Assembly: GCF_023715325.1 (NCBI RefSeq)
Contig: NZ_JAMBNX010000001.1
Location: 124,001 to 188,000 of the forward strand
DNA: 64,000 nucleotides
DNA from: Agromyces mediolanus
GTDB taxonomy: Bacteria; Actinomycetota; Actinomycetes; Actinomycetales; Microbacteriaceae
Direction: 5' to 3'
Position numbers and translations under genes: made by a program. The notes beneath the pieces were generated by a model. It was not told the DNA's origin and made no database searches. It saw only the letters and a program-made list of their open reading frames with translations. Below, piece by piece: positions 1 through 10,208 of the stretch (position 1 is its first letter; each line of letters starts with the position of its first letter).

Positions 1-2
1 CC

Positions 3-929
3 ACCCTCGCCGCCCGGCACCCGGCCGCGCACGCCTCGATCTGGCAGGGCGCGCTGCTCCCGGCGGCGATCACGGCCGCGGGGGTCGTCATCGGCCTGCT
101 GAGCTCGGAGGAGCTGCGCGACCGGCTCATCGATCTGCTGCCCTCCGCCGTCCCCGACGAGTGGCTCGAGCTCGCCGGGCGGGCGTGGCGCGTCGGCGTC
201 GGCTCGGCCTTCGCCGTGCTCGCCGTCGCCGGGCTCGTCGTCGCGTGGGCGATCGTCTCGAGCTACGCCACGATCACGGGGCTGCACCAGGTGCTCGGCG
301 CCGGCTTCGACGGGGGCGTCGCCATCTTCGTCGCGGAGCTGGCACTCCTGCCGAACCTCGTGCTCTGGGGGGCATCGTGGCTGCTCGGCCCCGGCTTCGC
401 CATCGGCGCCGGCACCCAGGTCACGCCGGCCGGCACCCTGCTCGGGCCCGTGCCCGGCCTGCCCGTCGCGGGCGCACTGCCGAGCGACGGCTCCCCGATG
501 TCGGGCCTCTGGCTCGTCGTCCCGGTGCTCGCGGCCTTCGTGGGCGCATACCTCGTCTGGCGGGTCGCGGCGGGCGCAGCGGATGCCACGACCGGCAGCC
601 GCAGCGAGCTCGACCCCGGAGCCGGCAGCGAGTGGAGCCCGGCACCGCACGCCGCGCCGGGCCGGGTGCCGTGGTGGCATCCGCTCGTCGTCGGCGTGGG
701 CGCGGGCCTCCTCGCCGGACTCGTCCTCGGCCTCGGCGCCTGGTGGTCGGGCGGGGCGATCGGCCCGGGCCGCCTCGCCGAGACCGGCCCGGACGGCTGG
801 GCCGTCGCGGGCGTCGCCGCACTCACCGTCGCCGTCGGCGCGGTCGTCGGCGGCTTCACGGCCCGCGCCCGCGCCGGCCGCCGAGCGTCGCCGGCCGAAT
901 CGGTGGCCGCCGAACCCGATACACTCTGA
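3..929 (+). CDS. DUF6350 family membrane protein, 5' end outside the window
   Basis: The reading frame is open from base 3 and stops at TGA 927-929, so the N-terminus lies left of the window. The visible 308 residues are hydrophobic, with several Ala/Val/Leu/Gly-rich membrane spans separated by short loops and a charged, Arg-rich C-terminus. The family (DUF6350) has no assigned biochemical role; it is recognised from sequence character and from its position immediately before purN, an arrangement I know from related Microbacteriaceae. The purN start follows the stop by two bases, and a purN promoter is embedded in the last codons of this gene. Confidence 0.75.
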   Translation, partial: TLAARHPAAHASIWQGALLPAAITAAGVVIGLLSSEELRDRLIDLLPSAVPDEWLELAGRAWRVGVGSAFAVLAVAGLVVAWAIVSSYATITGLHQVLGAGFDGGVAIFVAELALLPNLVLWGASWLLGPGFAIGAGTQVTPAGTLLGPVPGLPVAGALPSDGSPMSGLWLVVPVLAAFVGAYLVWRVAAGAADATTGSRSELDPGAGSEWSPAPHAAPGRVPWWHPLVVGVGAGLLAGLVLGLGAWWSGGAIGPGRLAETGPDGWAVAGVAALTVAVGAVVGGFTARARAGRRASPAESVAAEPDTL

Positions 930-931
930 GC
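920..931 (+). promoter_or_regulatory. Leaderless promoter of purN
   Basis: TACACT at 920-925 is followed by six bases and then the GTG start of purN at 932. A -10 box at this distance places the transcription start on the start codon, the standard geometry of actinobacterial leaderless mRNAs. No Shine-Dalgarno sequence is present. Confidence 0.55.
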
Positions 932-1521
932 GTGCTGAAGCTCGTCGTGCTCATCTCCGGCGGCGGCTCGAACCTCCGCGCGCTGCTCGAAGCCTCCCGC
1001 GATGCCGAGTTCCCCGCCCGGGTCGTCGCGATCGGCGCCGACCGCGAGGCCGACGGGCTCGCGCTCGGCGAGGAGTTCGGCATCCCGACCTTCACCGTGC
1101 CGTTCACGGCCTACGAGAGCCGCGACGCCTGGGGCGAGGCGCTCATCGACGAGGTGCGCCGCTGGGACGCCGAGCTCGTCGTGCTGTCCGGCCTCATGCG
1201 ACTCGTGCCGCCCACCGTGGTTCGCGCCTTCTCGCCGCAGCTCATCAACACCCACCCCGCGTACCTGCCCGAGTTCCCGGGCGCCCACGCCGTGCGCGAC
1301 GCGATCGCCGCCGGCGCCACCCAGACGGGCGCGAGCCTCATCGTCGTCGACGACTCCGTCGACGGCGGTCCGATCATCGCCCAGGAACGCGTGCCCGTGC
1401 TGCCCGGCGACACCGAGGCCAGCCTGCACGAGCGCATCAAACCCGTCGAACGCCGTCTCCTCATCGAGGCTGTGCTCGACATCGCCAACGCCCACCTCGA
1501 TCTGAAGGACCTCGCGCGATC

Positions 1522-1525
<4 letters not shown>
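932..1525 (+). CDS. purN: Phosphoribosylglycinamide formyltransferase PurN
   Basis: PurN transfers the formyl group of 10-formyltetrahydrofolate to glycinamide ribonucleotide in cytosolic de novo purine synthesis. The 197-residue product has the normal family length, the N-terminal nucleotide-binding motif ISGGGSNL, and the catalytic segment [13 protein letters not shown] carrying the conserved Asn and His, followed by the DxxxDGGPI stretch. GTG at 932 is chosen because the homologous N-terminus starts there and because a leaderless -10 box sits six bases before it. The stop overlaps the purH start (ATGA), so the two purine genes are translationally coupled. Confidence 0.95.
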
Positions 1526-3132
<1,607 letters not shown>

Positions 3133-3256
3133 CCCTCGCGCGCTGCGGTCCCCGATCCCGGGGCCGTTCGCCGGGCGGTACGCTGGAGCGACGGGCGCTC
3201 ACGAGGCGCTCGCACCAGCATGCCCACGAGGCGTCAGAGTCAAGGAGAACCGATCG

Positions 3257-4351
3257 ATGTCGATCACCCCTGCACCGGCCGCACCCGCGACCGAGGTCCA
3301 CGTCCAGCTGCCCCAAGCGGCCCCCGATCATGAACGGGTGCTCATCACCCGCGGGCCGCGATCCGGGCTCACCATCATCGTCGCCGTGCACTCCACGGTG
3401 CTCGGCCAGGCGCTCGGCGGGGCCCGGCTCTGGCGGTACGAGCACTGGACCGATGCGCTCGGCGACGCGCTGCGGCTCTCCCAGGCCATGACGATGAAGA
3501 ACGCCGCAGCCGGGCTCGCCCGCGGTGGCGGCAAGTCGGTCGTCGCCATCCCGGCGGGGGTCGAGCTCGACGACGCCGCCCGCCGCGACGCCATGCTCGA
3601 CCTCGGCGACGCGGTCGAGTCCCTCGGCGGCGCCTACATGACCGCCGAGGACGTCGGCACGAGCGCCGAGCTCATGGCCGTGGTGCACGAGCGCACCGAG
3701 CACGTCTGCGGTCTGCCCGCCGAGGCCGGCGGTGTGGGCGAGCCCGCCGACGCGACCGCCGCCGGCGTCTTCGCCGGCATGCTCGCCACCCTCGAGCACG
3801 TCTTCGGCTCCGCCGATCCCGCAGGCCGGCACTTCGTGGTCGCCGGACTCGGGCAGGTCGGCGGACGACTCGCCCGGATGCTGGCCGCCCGCGGTGCGCG
3901 GCTCACCGTGACCGACGTCTTCGAAGGCAAGCGGGCACTCGCCGAGGAGCTCGGCGCCGCCTGGGTCGCGCCCGCCGAGGCGCACCTCGTCGAGGCCGAC
4001 GTCTTCGTGCCGTGCGGGCTCGGCGGGGTGCTCACCGGTCAGGTCGTCACCGAGCTGCGGGTGCGGGCCGTCGTGGGGGCGGCGAACAACCAGCTCGCGG
4101 CGCGCGGGGTCGCGGACCGCCTCCGCGAGCGCGGCATCGCGTGGGCACCGGACTTCGTCGTGAACGCCGGCGGCGTCGTCTACCTCGACCTCGCCTCGAC
4201 CCCCGACGTCACCGCAGCGGAGCTCGACGCGCGCATCGCCGGGATCGGCGACACCATCGGTGCGATCCTGCGGGAAGCGGATGCCTCGGGCATGACGACC
4301 CTCGAAGCCGCCGAACGACTCGCGCTCGCCCGGCTGCAGGCCGCCGGCTGA
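3257..4351 (+). CDS. Glu/Leu/Phe/Val dehydrogenase family amino-acid dehydrogenase
   Basis: NAD-dependent oxidative deamination of a branched-chain or aromatic amino acid is the family reaction. The 364-residue length fits leucine/valine dehydrogenases rather than the longer glutamate dehydrogenases. Visible motifs are MTMKNAAAGL with substrate-binding Lys81, GGGKSVV with catalytic Lys93, AEDVGTS with Asp132, and the Rossmann motif GLGQVG at 197-202. The start has a good ribosome site (AAGGAG about ten bases upstream). A possible -10 box TACGCT lies at 3179-3184. Substrate (Leu, Val or Phe) cannot be decided from sequence alone. The gene stands alone between purH and a dimethylargininase-like gene. 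Confidence 0.85.
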   Translation: MSITPAPAAPATEVHVQLPQAAPDHERVLITRGPRSGLTIIVAVHSTVLGQALGGARLWRYEHWTDALGDALRLSQAMTMKNAAAGLARGGGKSVVAIPAGVELDDAARRDAMLDLGDAVESLGGAYMTAEDVGTSAELMAVVHERTEHVCGLPAEAGGVGEPADATAAGVFAGMLATLEHVFGSADPAGRHFVVAGLGQVGGRLARMLAARGARLTVTDVFEGKRALAEELGAAWVAPAEAHLVEADVFVPCGLGGVLTGQVVTELRVRAVVGAANNQLAARGVADRLRERGIAWAPDFVVNAGGVVYLDLASTPDVTAAELDARIAGIGDTIGAILREADASGMTTLEAAERLALARLQAAG

Positions 4352-4374
4352 CCCGCGCGGAACGACCCTCCGAC

Positions 4375-4421
4375 CGAGCGGTCGCGGGCGGTGGCGGCGA
4401 CGCCCCGCCCGCGGTCGCTCG
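4375..4421 (+). terminator. Probable terminator after the amino-acid dehydrogenase
   Basis: Arms 4375-4391 and 4405-4421 are inverted repeats of 17 bases with two mismatches, around a 13-base loop. There is no T-run, as usual at this GC content. The right arm ends just before the TAGGCT box of the next gene. Confidence 0.5.
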
Positions 4422-4440
4422 ACCACTAGGCTCGATGACC

Positions 4441-5730
4441 ATGACGTCCCCCGCGCCAGCCGACCCCGCCGCCGAAACGAGCGGCGACCCAGCCGAGCCC
4501 CCCGCGAGACCCGCGCCCGTGCGCCGCACCGGCGGTGGACGCCAGGTGCTCGCGGTGCTCGGATCCGCCGCGGCCGTGGGCGGCCTCGGCTTCCTCGGAG
4601 CCCTGCTCGCCTTCTTCATCGGCAACGGGCACACGCCCGAGGTGTTCGTGCAACTGACGGGGCACTTCGCGCTCGCCGGATTCTTCGCCGCCGCGCTGCT
4701 CGCGATCTCGAACGCCGCCGGCGCCCTGCGCACCTGGTTCCTCGCCCTCATCTCGGGCTTCGCCGCCGCCGTGCTCGCCGCGATCCTCGCGACCACGGTC
4801 ACGGTGCTCGCCACCGGTCGGGGCATCTCGGGGGAGCTGTTCCTCTTCGTCGTCGGGTCGCTCGTGAGCCTGAACCTCGTGTTCGTGCTGCTCGTGACCC
4901 TCGGGGAGCTCTGGCTCGCGCCGTTCGTGGCCCGCGCCATCCAGTCCTACCAGCCGGAGCGGATGCCTCGGCGCATCGCCCTCGTCCGCATCCCCGCCTC
5001 GAACCTCGCCGACGGCGAGCTCACCCACCTCGAGCGGCTGCCGATCGATCAGGCCAAGGCCGACGAGCAGTGGGACAACTACTGCGCCACGCTCGTCGCG
5101 GAGGGGTGGGAGACCGTCGAGGTCGACGCCGCACCGGAGCTCGCCGATTCGGTCTTCGTCGAGGACACCGTCGTGCTCTTCGACGATCTGGCGGTCATCA
5201 CGAGCCCGGGCGCCGCCTCCCGGCGAGGCGAGACCGACGGAGTCGAGCGGAGCGTCCGCGACCTGCCCGGTCTCGAGCTCGCCCGCATCGAGGCGCCGGG
5301 CACGCTCGAGGGCGGCGATGTGCTGAAAGTGGGTCGCACCGTCTACGTCGGCGCCTCGAGCCGAACGAATGCCGAGGGCATCCGCCAGCTCCGAACGCTG
5401 CTCGGAGGCCGCGACTACACGGTCGTCGCGGTGCCCGTGACCCGGGCCCTGCATCTGAAGAGCGCGGTCACCGCGCTCCCCGACGGCACCGTCATCGGGC
5501 ACCCGGAGCTCGTCGATGCACCGAGCCTGTTCCCGCGTTTCCTGCCGGTTCCCGAGCGCGAGGGCGTCGCCGTCGTGCTGCTCTCCGACGACACGCTGCT
5601 GATGTCGGCGGCCGCGCCGGAGACCGCCGAGCTCCTGTCCGGCCTCGGCTACCGCGTGCTGACCGTCGATATCAGCGAGTTCGAGAAGCTCGAGGGCTGC
5701 GTCACCTGTCTGTCGGTGCGGGTGCGCTGA
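4441..5730 (+). CDS. Dimethylarginine dimethylaminohydrolase with N-terminal four-helix membrane domain
   Basis: The C-terminal domain (about residues 175-429) belongs to the dimethylargininase/amidinotransferase fold: it shows EDTVVLFDD, EGGDVL, HLKSAVTAL and a terminal GCVTCLSVRVR in which Cys423 is the expected nucleophile. It would hydrolyse methylated arginine (or a related guanidino compound) to citrulline. Residues 35-155 form four hydrophobic spans, with no stop between the parts. ATG 4441 is preferred over ATG 4435 because TAGGCT at 4427-4432 puts a leaderless transcription start close to it. An internal ATG at 4963 could yield a free enzyme domain. The 3' end overlaps the convergent ABC gene by 29 bases. 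Confidence 0.8.
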   Translation: MTSPAPADPAAETSGDPAEPPARPAPVRRTGGGRQVLAVLGSAAAVGGLGFLGALLAFFIGNGHTPEVFVQLTGHFALAGFFAAALLAISNAAGALRTWFLALISGFAAAVLAAILATTVTVLATGRGISGELFLFVVGSLVSLNLVFVLLVTLGELWLAPFVARAIQSYQPERMPRRIALVRIPASNLADGELTHLERLPIDQAKADEQWDNYCATLVAEGWETVEVDAAPELADSVFVEDTVVLFDDLAVITSPGAASRRGETDGVERSVRDLPGLELARIEAPGTLEGGDVLKVGRTVYVGASSRTNAEGIRQLRTLLGGRDYTVVAVPVTRALHLKSAVTALPDGTVIGHPELVDAPSLFPRFLPVPEREGVAVVLLSDDTLLMSAAAPETAELLSGLGYRVLTVDISEFEKLEGCVTCLSVRVR

Positions 5731-6418
5731 GCCCCGGCGCCGGGCGAGCGGTCCCGACGCCGTCGTGCAGCTCCAGCAGGTGATCGGCCCGCTTCACGAG
5801 CGAGGGATCGTGGGTGGTCACGACCGCGGCGACGCCGTGCTCGTGGACGAGCTCGCCGATGAGGTCCATCACCTGTGCCGCCGTGCCGCTGTCGAGCTGC
5901 CCGGTCGGCTCGTCGGCGAGCAGCAGCTGCGGACGGGCGACGAGCGCCCTGGCGATGCCCACGCGCTGCTGCTGACCGCCCGAGAGCTCGTACGGGCGCT
6001 GTGCGGCGTGCTCGGCCAGGCCGACCAGGCGGAGCGCCTCGGCGACGCGCTGCTCGCGTTCGGCGGGATCGACGCGCTGCAGCCGGAGCGGGACCGAGAC
6101 GTTCTCGGCCGCGGAGAGCACGGGGATCAGCCCGAAGGACTGGAAGACGTAGCCGAGGCGATCGCGCCGCACCTCCGCGAGGGACGCCTCGTCGAGCGCC
6201 GAGAGCTCGAGTTCGCCGAGGTGCACCCGGCCCGAGTCCGGGCGGTCGAGGCCGCCGAGGAGGTTCAGCAGCGTCGTCTTGCCGGCCCCCGAGGAGCCGG
6301 TCACGACGAGGAGCTCGCCTGGGCGGACCTCGAGGGAGACCTCGCGCACGGCGTGCACCTCGCCGGCCCGACCCGAGAAGGTGCGGGTGATCGACTCGGC
6401 GCGCAGGGTGGCGGTCAT
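5702..6418 (-). CDS. FtsX-type ABC transporter ATPase, short form
   Basis: This 238-residue ATPase has Walker A GSSGAGKTT (41-49), signature LSGGQ (146-150) and Walker B LLLADE with Glu171, and it resembles the MacB/LolD group that works with FtsX-fold permeases. It is the last gene of a four-gene operon on the minus strand. Its start overlaps the preceding ATPase stop as ATGA. The C-terminus carries a short Pro/Ala tail. MacB-type systems usually act as mechanotransmitters or exporters of peptides, lipids or drugs; the substrate here cannot be told. The 3' end overlaps the convergent dimethylargininase gene. Confidence 0.88.
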   Translation of the reverse strand: MTATLRAESITRTFSGRAGEVHAVREVSLEVRPGELLVVTGSSGAGKTTLLNLLGGLDRPDSGRVHLGELELSALDEASLAEVRRDRLGYVFQSFGLIPVLSAAENVSVPLRLQRVDPAEREQRVAEALRLVGLAEHAAQRPYELSGGQQQRVGIARALVARPQLLLADEPTGQLDSGTAAQVMDLIGELVHEHGVAAVVTTHDPSLVKRADHLLELHDGVGTARPAPGLSAPAPTDR

Positions 6419-7464
6419 GCGGCTCCTCCGTCCGGGGCCGGCCGGTCGCCGGCGGCGGGGTCGGGCGCGGCGTGCCGCCCGCGGCGGCGAGGGGCGTCGT
6501 CAGCGGACGGCGCAGCCGACGGGGTCGCGGATGGCACCGGGCCCTGGGCAGGCGCCGCCTCGCGGGGCCGTGGCGGCGGGGCGCCCTCGTGCCCGGGCCA
6601 GACGCCCACATGGTCGGGTTCGAGCGCGAGCCGGACGCGCTCGCGCAGTTCGAGCGAGGCGACGAAGTCGTGGGGGAGCTGCAGCCGCCCGACTCGGTCG
6701 AGCACCGCGAACTCCTCCGCCACGGCCTGCTCGGCGCCGTGCTCGTCGAGCCGTGTCGAGCGCAGCACCTCGGTGGACGTGCGTCCGTCGCGGATCTGCA
6801 CGGTGCGACGTACGTGTTCGGAGACCGTCGGGTCGTGCGTGACGATGAGCGTCGTGACGCCGAGCTCCTCGTTCACGCGGCGCATCGCCTCCAGGACCGA
6901 CGCGCTCGTGGCCTCGTCGAGCTCGCCCGTCGGCTCGTCGGCGAGCAGCACCCGTGGCGCGTTCGCGAGGGCGACGGCGATCGCCACCCGCTGCTGCTGA
7001 CCGCCGGACAGCTCGCCCGGGCGCCGGTCGGCGAACTCCGCGACCTCGAGCAGCTCGAGGAGCTCGCCGATGCGCGCTGCCCGTGCGCCGCCCTTGACGG
7101 TGCCCGCGACGTTGATCGCGAGCGCCAGGTTCTCGGCGGCCGTGAGGTACGGCAGCAGGTTGCGCGAGGTCTGCTGCCAGATGAAGCCCACCGTCCGGCG
7201 CTGGTACCCGACGCGTTCACGTCCGCCCATCGTCAGCAGGTCGTGACCGGCGACGCGCGCCACGCCCGCGGTCGCGGTGTCGAGTCCCGAGAGGATCGTC
7301 AGCAGCGTCGACTTACCCGATCCCGACGCGCCGACCACGGCGACCATCTCGGCCGCCTCGACCCGGAGATTCAGCCCCTGCAACGCCTGCACCTCGACGC
7401 CGTCGGCGCTGAAGATGCGCACGAGGTCGACGCAGAGGATGTGCGGTTCGGCGAGATCGGTCAT
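6415..7464 (-). CDS. FtsX-type ABC transporter ATPase with AbrB-like C-terminal segment
   Basis: The 349-residue protein has Walker A GASGSGKST (44-52), signature LSGGQ (152-156) and Walker B LLADE with Glu177, followed by an extra ~120 residues. Within that tail, about 252-292 (EFAVLDRVGRLQLPHDFV...) reads like a SpoVT/AbrB-type strand-turn segment; the remainder is Pro/Ala/Arg-rich and looks disordered. Both overlaps (with the permease upstream and the short ATPase downstream) are ATGA. Two complete, non-identical ATPases in one operon with two permeases suggest either two pairs or a heteromeric complex. The AbrB assignment is by eye and is the least certain part. Confidence 0.85.
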   Translation of the reverse strand: MTDLAEPHILCVDLVRIFSADGVEVQALQGLNLRVEAAEMVAVVGASGSGKSTLLTILSGLDTATAGVARVAGHDLLTMGGRERVGYQRRTVGFIWQQTSRNLLPYLTAAENLALAINVAGTVKGGARAARIGELLELLEVAEFADRRPGELSGGQQQRVAIAVALANAPRVLLADEPTGELDEATSASVLEAMRRVNEELGVTTLIVTHDPTVSEHVRRTVQIRDGRTSTEVLRSTRLDEHGAEQAVAEEFAVLDRVGRLQLPHDFVASLELRERVRLALEPDHVGVWPGHEGAPPPRPREAAPAQGPVPSATPSAAPSADDAPRRRGRHAAPDPAAGDRPAPDGGAA

Positions 7465-10208
7465 GATTCCTCCTCCTTGCGGAGCGCTCGGGCGGCATCC
7501 ACCCGGCCTCCGATGCTCGCCGCGACCCAGGCGCCGATCGCGGAGACGGCGATCGCGCCGACGAGCACACCGCCCACCAGCAGCGGATCGATCGAGATGG
7601 GCGGCTGCACGACGGCGCCGGTGAACGCCGCGATGTTGATCGCGGGCAGCACGACCGCCGGCAGCAGCAGTCCGAGCGCGGCGCCGGCGACGACGGCCGC
7701 GACGACGACCGGGCCGATCTCCCAGGCGACGAGGGCGCGCTCCTCGCGCCGGCGCAGGCCGAGCGTCGACAGCAGCGGGAGCAGTCGCTCACGCGCGGGG
7801 CGGCCGACGACGAGCGTCAGCACGATCGCGAGCGCTGTTGCGAGGCTCGTGAGCACGATCGCGATCGCGAGCGCGATCATCAGCCCCCGGGCGGCCGGAC
7901 TCTCCGACAGCGAAGTGGCCATGGAGTCCGGCGTCTCGGCGGTCGCCTCCTCGCCGGCGATCGCGACCGCGGCGTCCGCCACCGTCTCGGCGGAGGTGTC
8001 GGGCGTGACCCGGAGGAGCACGGTGCGCGGGACGAGCGTGTCGGTGAACGGTCGTGCCTTCGACCGATCGATGAGCAGCCAGTCGCGTCGCGGGGTGACC
8101 GCCGTCTCGGCGGTGATGCCGTCGACGACGTCGATCTCCTGCCCGTCGAGCCGGACCCGGTCGCTGTCGGCGAGCCGAGCAGCGAGCGCGCCGGAGGCGA
8201 GCACCGGTACCGGGCGGTCGGCGGCGTCGCCGGCACCGAGGACCGCCGGGAGCGGCACGACCCCGCTGCGGCCCTCCTGGACGGCGGTCATCTCGGCGAT
8301 ATCCACGACGACGACCGTCGTCGGACGGCGCTGACCGTCGACCTCGAGCGGGGCGGAGCTCGTGGAGTACACGGGCGCGATGGCTTCGACCCCGTCGATC
8401 GCGCGGAGCTCGTCGAGCTGCGCGGTCGTCAACGGGCCCGCGTGCAGTTGGACATCGGCCCCGACCTGGACGTCGGCCGAACGCTCGATCCCGCCCCGGA
8501 CCGTGCCGAGCAGCACGGCGGAGAACACCGCGACCGCGACGCCGACGACGACCGCGAGCACCGGGACGAGCCCGGCGGACGGGTCGCGCAGCGCGCGGGC
8601 TGCCCCGAGGAAGGCCACGAGCGAGCGACGACGCTCGAGCACGGTCACCAGGCGGCGCAGCGGCAGCGGGTAGACGCGGAGCACGATGATGCAGACCACG
8701 AGGGCGAGCAGGAGCGGCACCGCCGCGAGCAGCGGGTCGACGCTCGCCGGGCCCGTCGGGTCGGTCCCCGCCAGCCCGCGACGGAACAGCAGCACGACGG
8801 CGGTGGCGGCGACGAGCGTCACGGCCAGCTCGGCGATCCAGCGGCCTCGCGCCGCGACGCCGCCCAGATCGGCCCTGGCACGACGCAACGGGCTCAGCTG
8901 CCCGGCCGAGGCGGCGAGCAGGACCCCGGGGGCGAGTGCGAAGGCGGCGGCGAGCCACCAGCCGCCGCTGCCCGCCTCGGAGCTCACGGCGAGGATGCCG
9001 GCGATGCCGCCGACGAGCAGCCCGGGCAGCCCGATGATCGCCCCTTCGGCGCCGAGGACAGCGCGCAGCTGGGCGGTGGATCCGCCGCGTGCCGCGGCAA
9101 GCTCGAGGCCCGTGCGACGGCGTTCGAACACCACGAGCGCGCCGAGCACCAGCACCGCGACGGTGACGCCGATCGGGCCGGAGGCGACGGTCGCGAGCAC
9201 GGCGTCGACCGCGACGGCCTCGCTGCGCGCCTGGATCAGCACCTCGCGCAGGCCGCTGCGGAAGGTGATGCTGTCGGCGGTGCGGAAGGAGAGCGTCTCG
9301 GCGCTCTGGTCGAGCGGCTCGACGCGGGACTCGACCTCGCCGAGCTGGTCGATGAGCGTCGTCACCTGCTCGGCCCGGACCTCCCCGTACTCGAGCGGGA
9401 ACCACACCTGGAGCTCGATCGGGAGCGAGACCGACTGAACCGTCTCCCACGAGCTCGGATCGAGCATCGCGACGCCCGTGATGATCGGCGGGCTGAGGCC
9501 GACCTCCTCCCGGTTCGCGCGCAGCGCCGTCGGCACGTGACTCCAGAACGGATCGGCGGGGTCGACCGCGGTGTACGTGCCGGTGACGACCGCCGGCACC
9601 CGGCCGGTCGGGAAGTCGATGGTGCGGGTCTCGCCGACGGCCCACTCCAGCCGCTCGGCGACGGGGACGGAGAGCACGATCTCCATCGGCTCCTCGCCGG
9701 GGACGGCGCCGTCGAAGGCGGCCGGCCAGTCGCCCTCGCTCAGCTCGGCATGCTCGCGCAGTCGCGGATCGAAGCCCGGCTGGACACGGTAGATCGTGCT
9801 GCCGAGGCTCTGGTCCGCGGTGGTGGCGACGACCGGGTCGCCGACGACGGCGGCGCTCGGCGGGCCGAGGACGGCGCGCAGCTCGTCGGGCAGCCGCTGA
9901 CGGATCTGCTCGGCCTGCTCCGCCTGCGAGCCCCAGACGGCGGCGACGTCCTCGGGGAGGGTCGACTCGCCCGGTCCGACCGGGGGGCGATTCCTGGTCG
10001 ACGCGGTCAGGTCGAGCTCCCGCGGTTCGGCGGCCGCCATCGACTGCCGCAGCGACTCCGTGTGCAGTGCGGTGATCGCCCGGGGCAGCGCCACCGCGGC
10101 GAAGGCGGCGACGGTGACGAGCACGGCCAGCAGGATCGACGCGGTGGGGGAGGCCTGGAACTGCCGGCCGACGAGGCCAGCGGAGGACAGCCGGGAGTGC
10201 CTGCTCAT
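7461..10208 (-). CDS. Large FtsX-fold ABC permease
   Basis: The 915-residue protein begins with a cytoplasmic tail and a membrane span near residues 22-45 (ILLAVLVTVAAFAAVALP), then a large extracytoplasmic domain, a central cluster of spans, a second periplasm-like domain and C-terminal spans. This is a duplicated FtsX/MacB-PCD layout. ATG 10208 is chosen over an upstream in-frame extension because GGAGGAGG sits at a normal distance before it and it overlaps the preceding permease stop as ATGA. It probably forms the membrane part of the transporter with the neighbouring permease and one or both ATPases. Substrate unknown. Confidence 0.85.
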   Translation of the reverse strand: MSRHSRLSSAGLVGRQFQASPTASILLAVLVTVAAFAAVALPRAITALHTESLRQSMAAAEPRELDLTASTRNRPPVGPGESTLPEDVAAVWGSQAEQAEQIRQRLPDELRAVLGPPSAAVVGDPVVATTADQSLGSTIYRVQPGFDPRLREHAELSEGDWPAAFDGAVPGEEPMEIVLSVPVAERLEWAVGETRTIDFPTGRVPAVVTGTYTAVDPADPFWSHVPTALRANREEVGLSPPIITGVAMLDPSSWETVQSVSLPIELQVWFPLEYGEVRAEQVTTLIDQLGEVESRVEPLDQSAETLSFRTADSITFRSGLREVLIQARSEAVAVDAVLATVASGPIGVTVAVLVLGALVVFERRRTGLELAAARGGSTAQLRAVLGAEGAIIGLPGLLVGGIAGILAVSSEAGSGGWWLAAAFALAPGVLLAASAGQLSPLRRARADLGGVAARGRWIAELAVTLVAATAVVLLFRRGLAGTDPTGPASVDPLLAAVPLLLALVVCIIVLRVYPLPLRRLVTVLERRRSLVAFLGAARALRDPSAGLVPVLAVVVGVAVAVFSAVLLGTVRGGIERSADVQVGADVQLHAGPLTTAQLDELRAIDGVEAIAPVYSTSSAPLEVDGQRRPTTVVVVDIAEMTAVQEGRSGVVPLPAVLGAGDAADRPVPVLASGALAARLADSDRVRLDGQEIDVVDGITAETAVTPRRDWLLIDRSKARPFTDTLVPRTVLLRVTPDTSAETVADAAVAIAGEEATAETPDSMATSLSESPAARGLMIALAIAIVLTSLATALAIVLTLVVGRPARERLLPLLSTLGLRRREERALVAWEIGPVVVAAVVAGAALGLLLPAVVLPAINIAAFTGAVVQPPISIDPLLVGGVLVGAIAVSAIGAWVAASIGGRVDAARALRKEEES

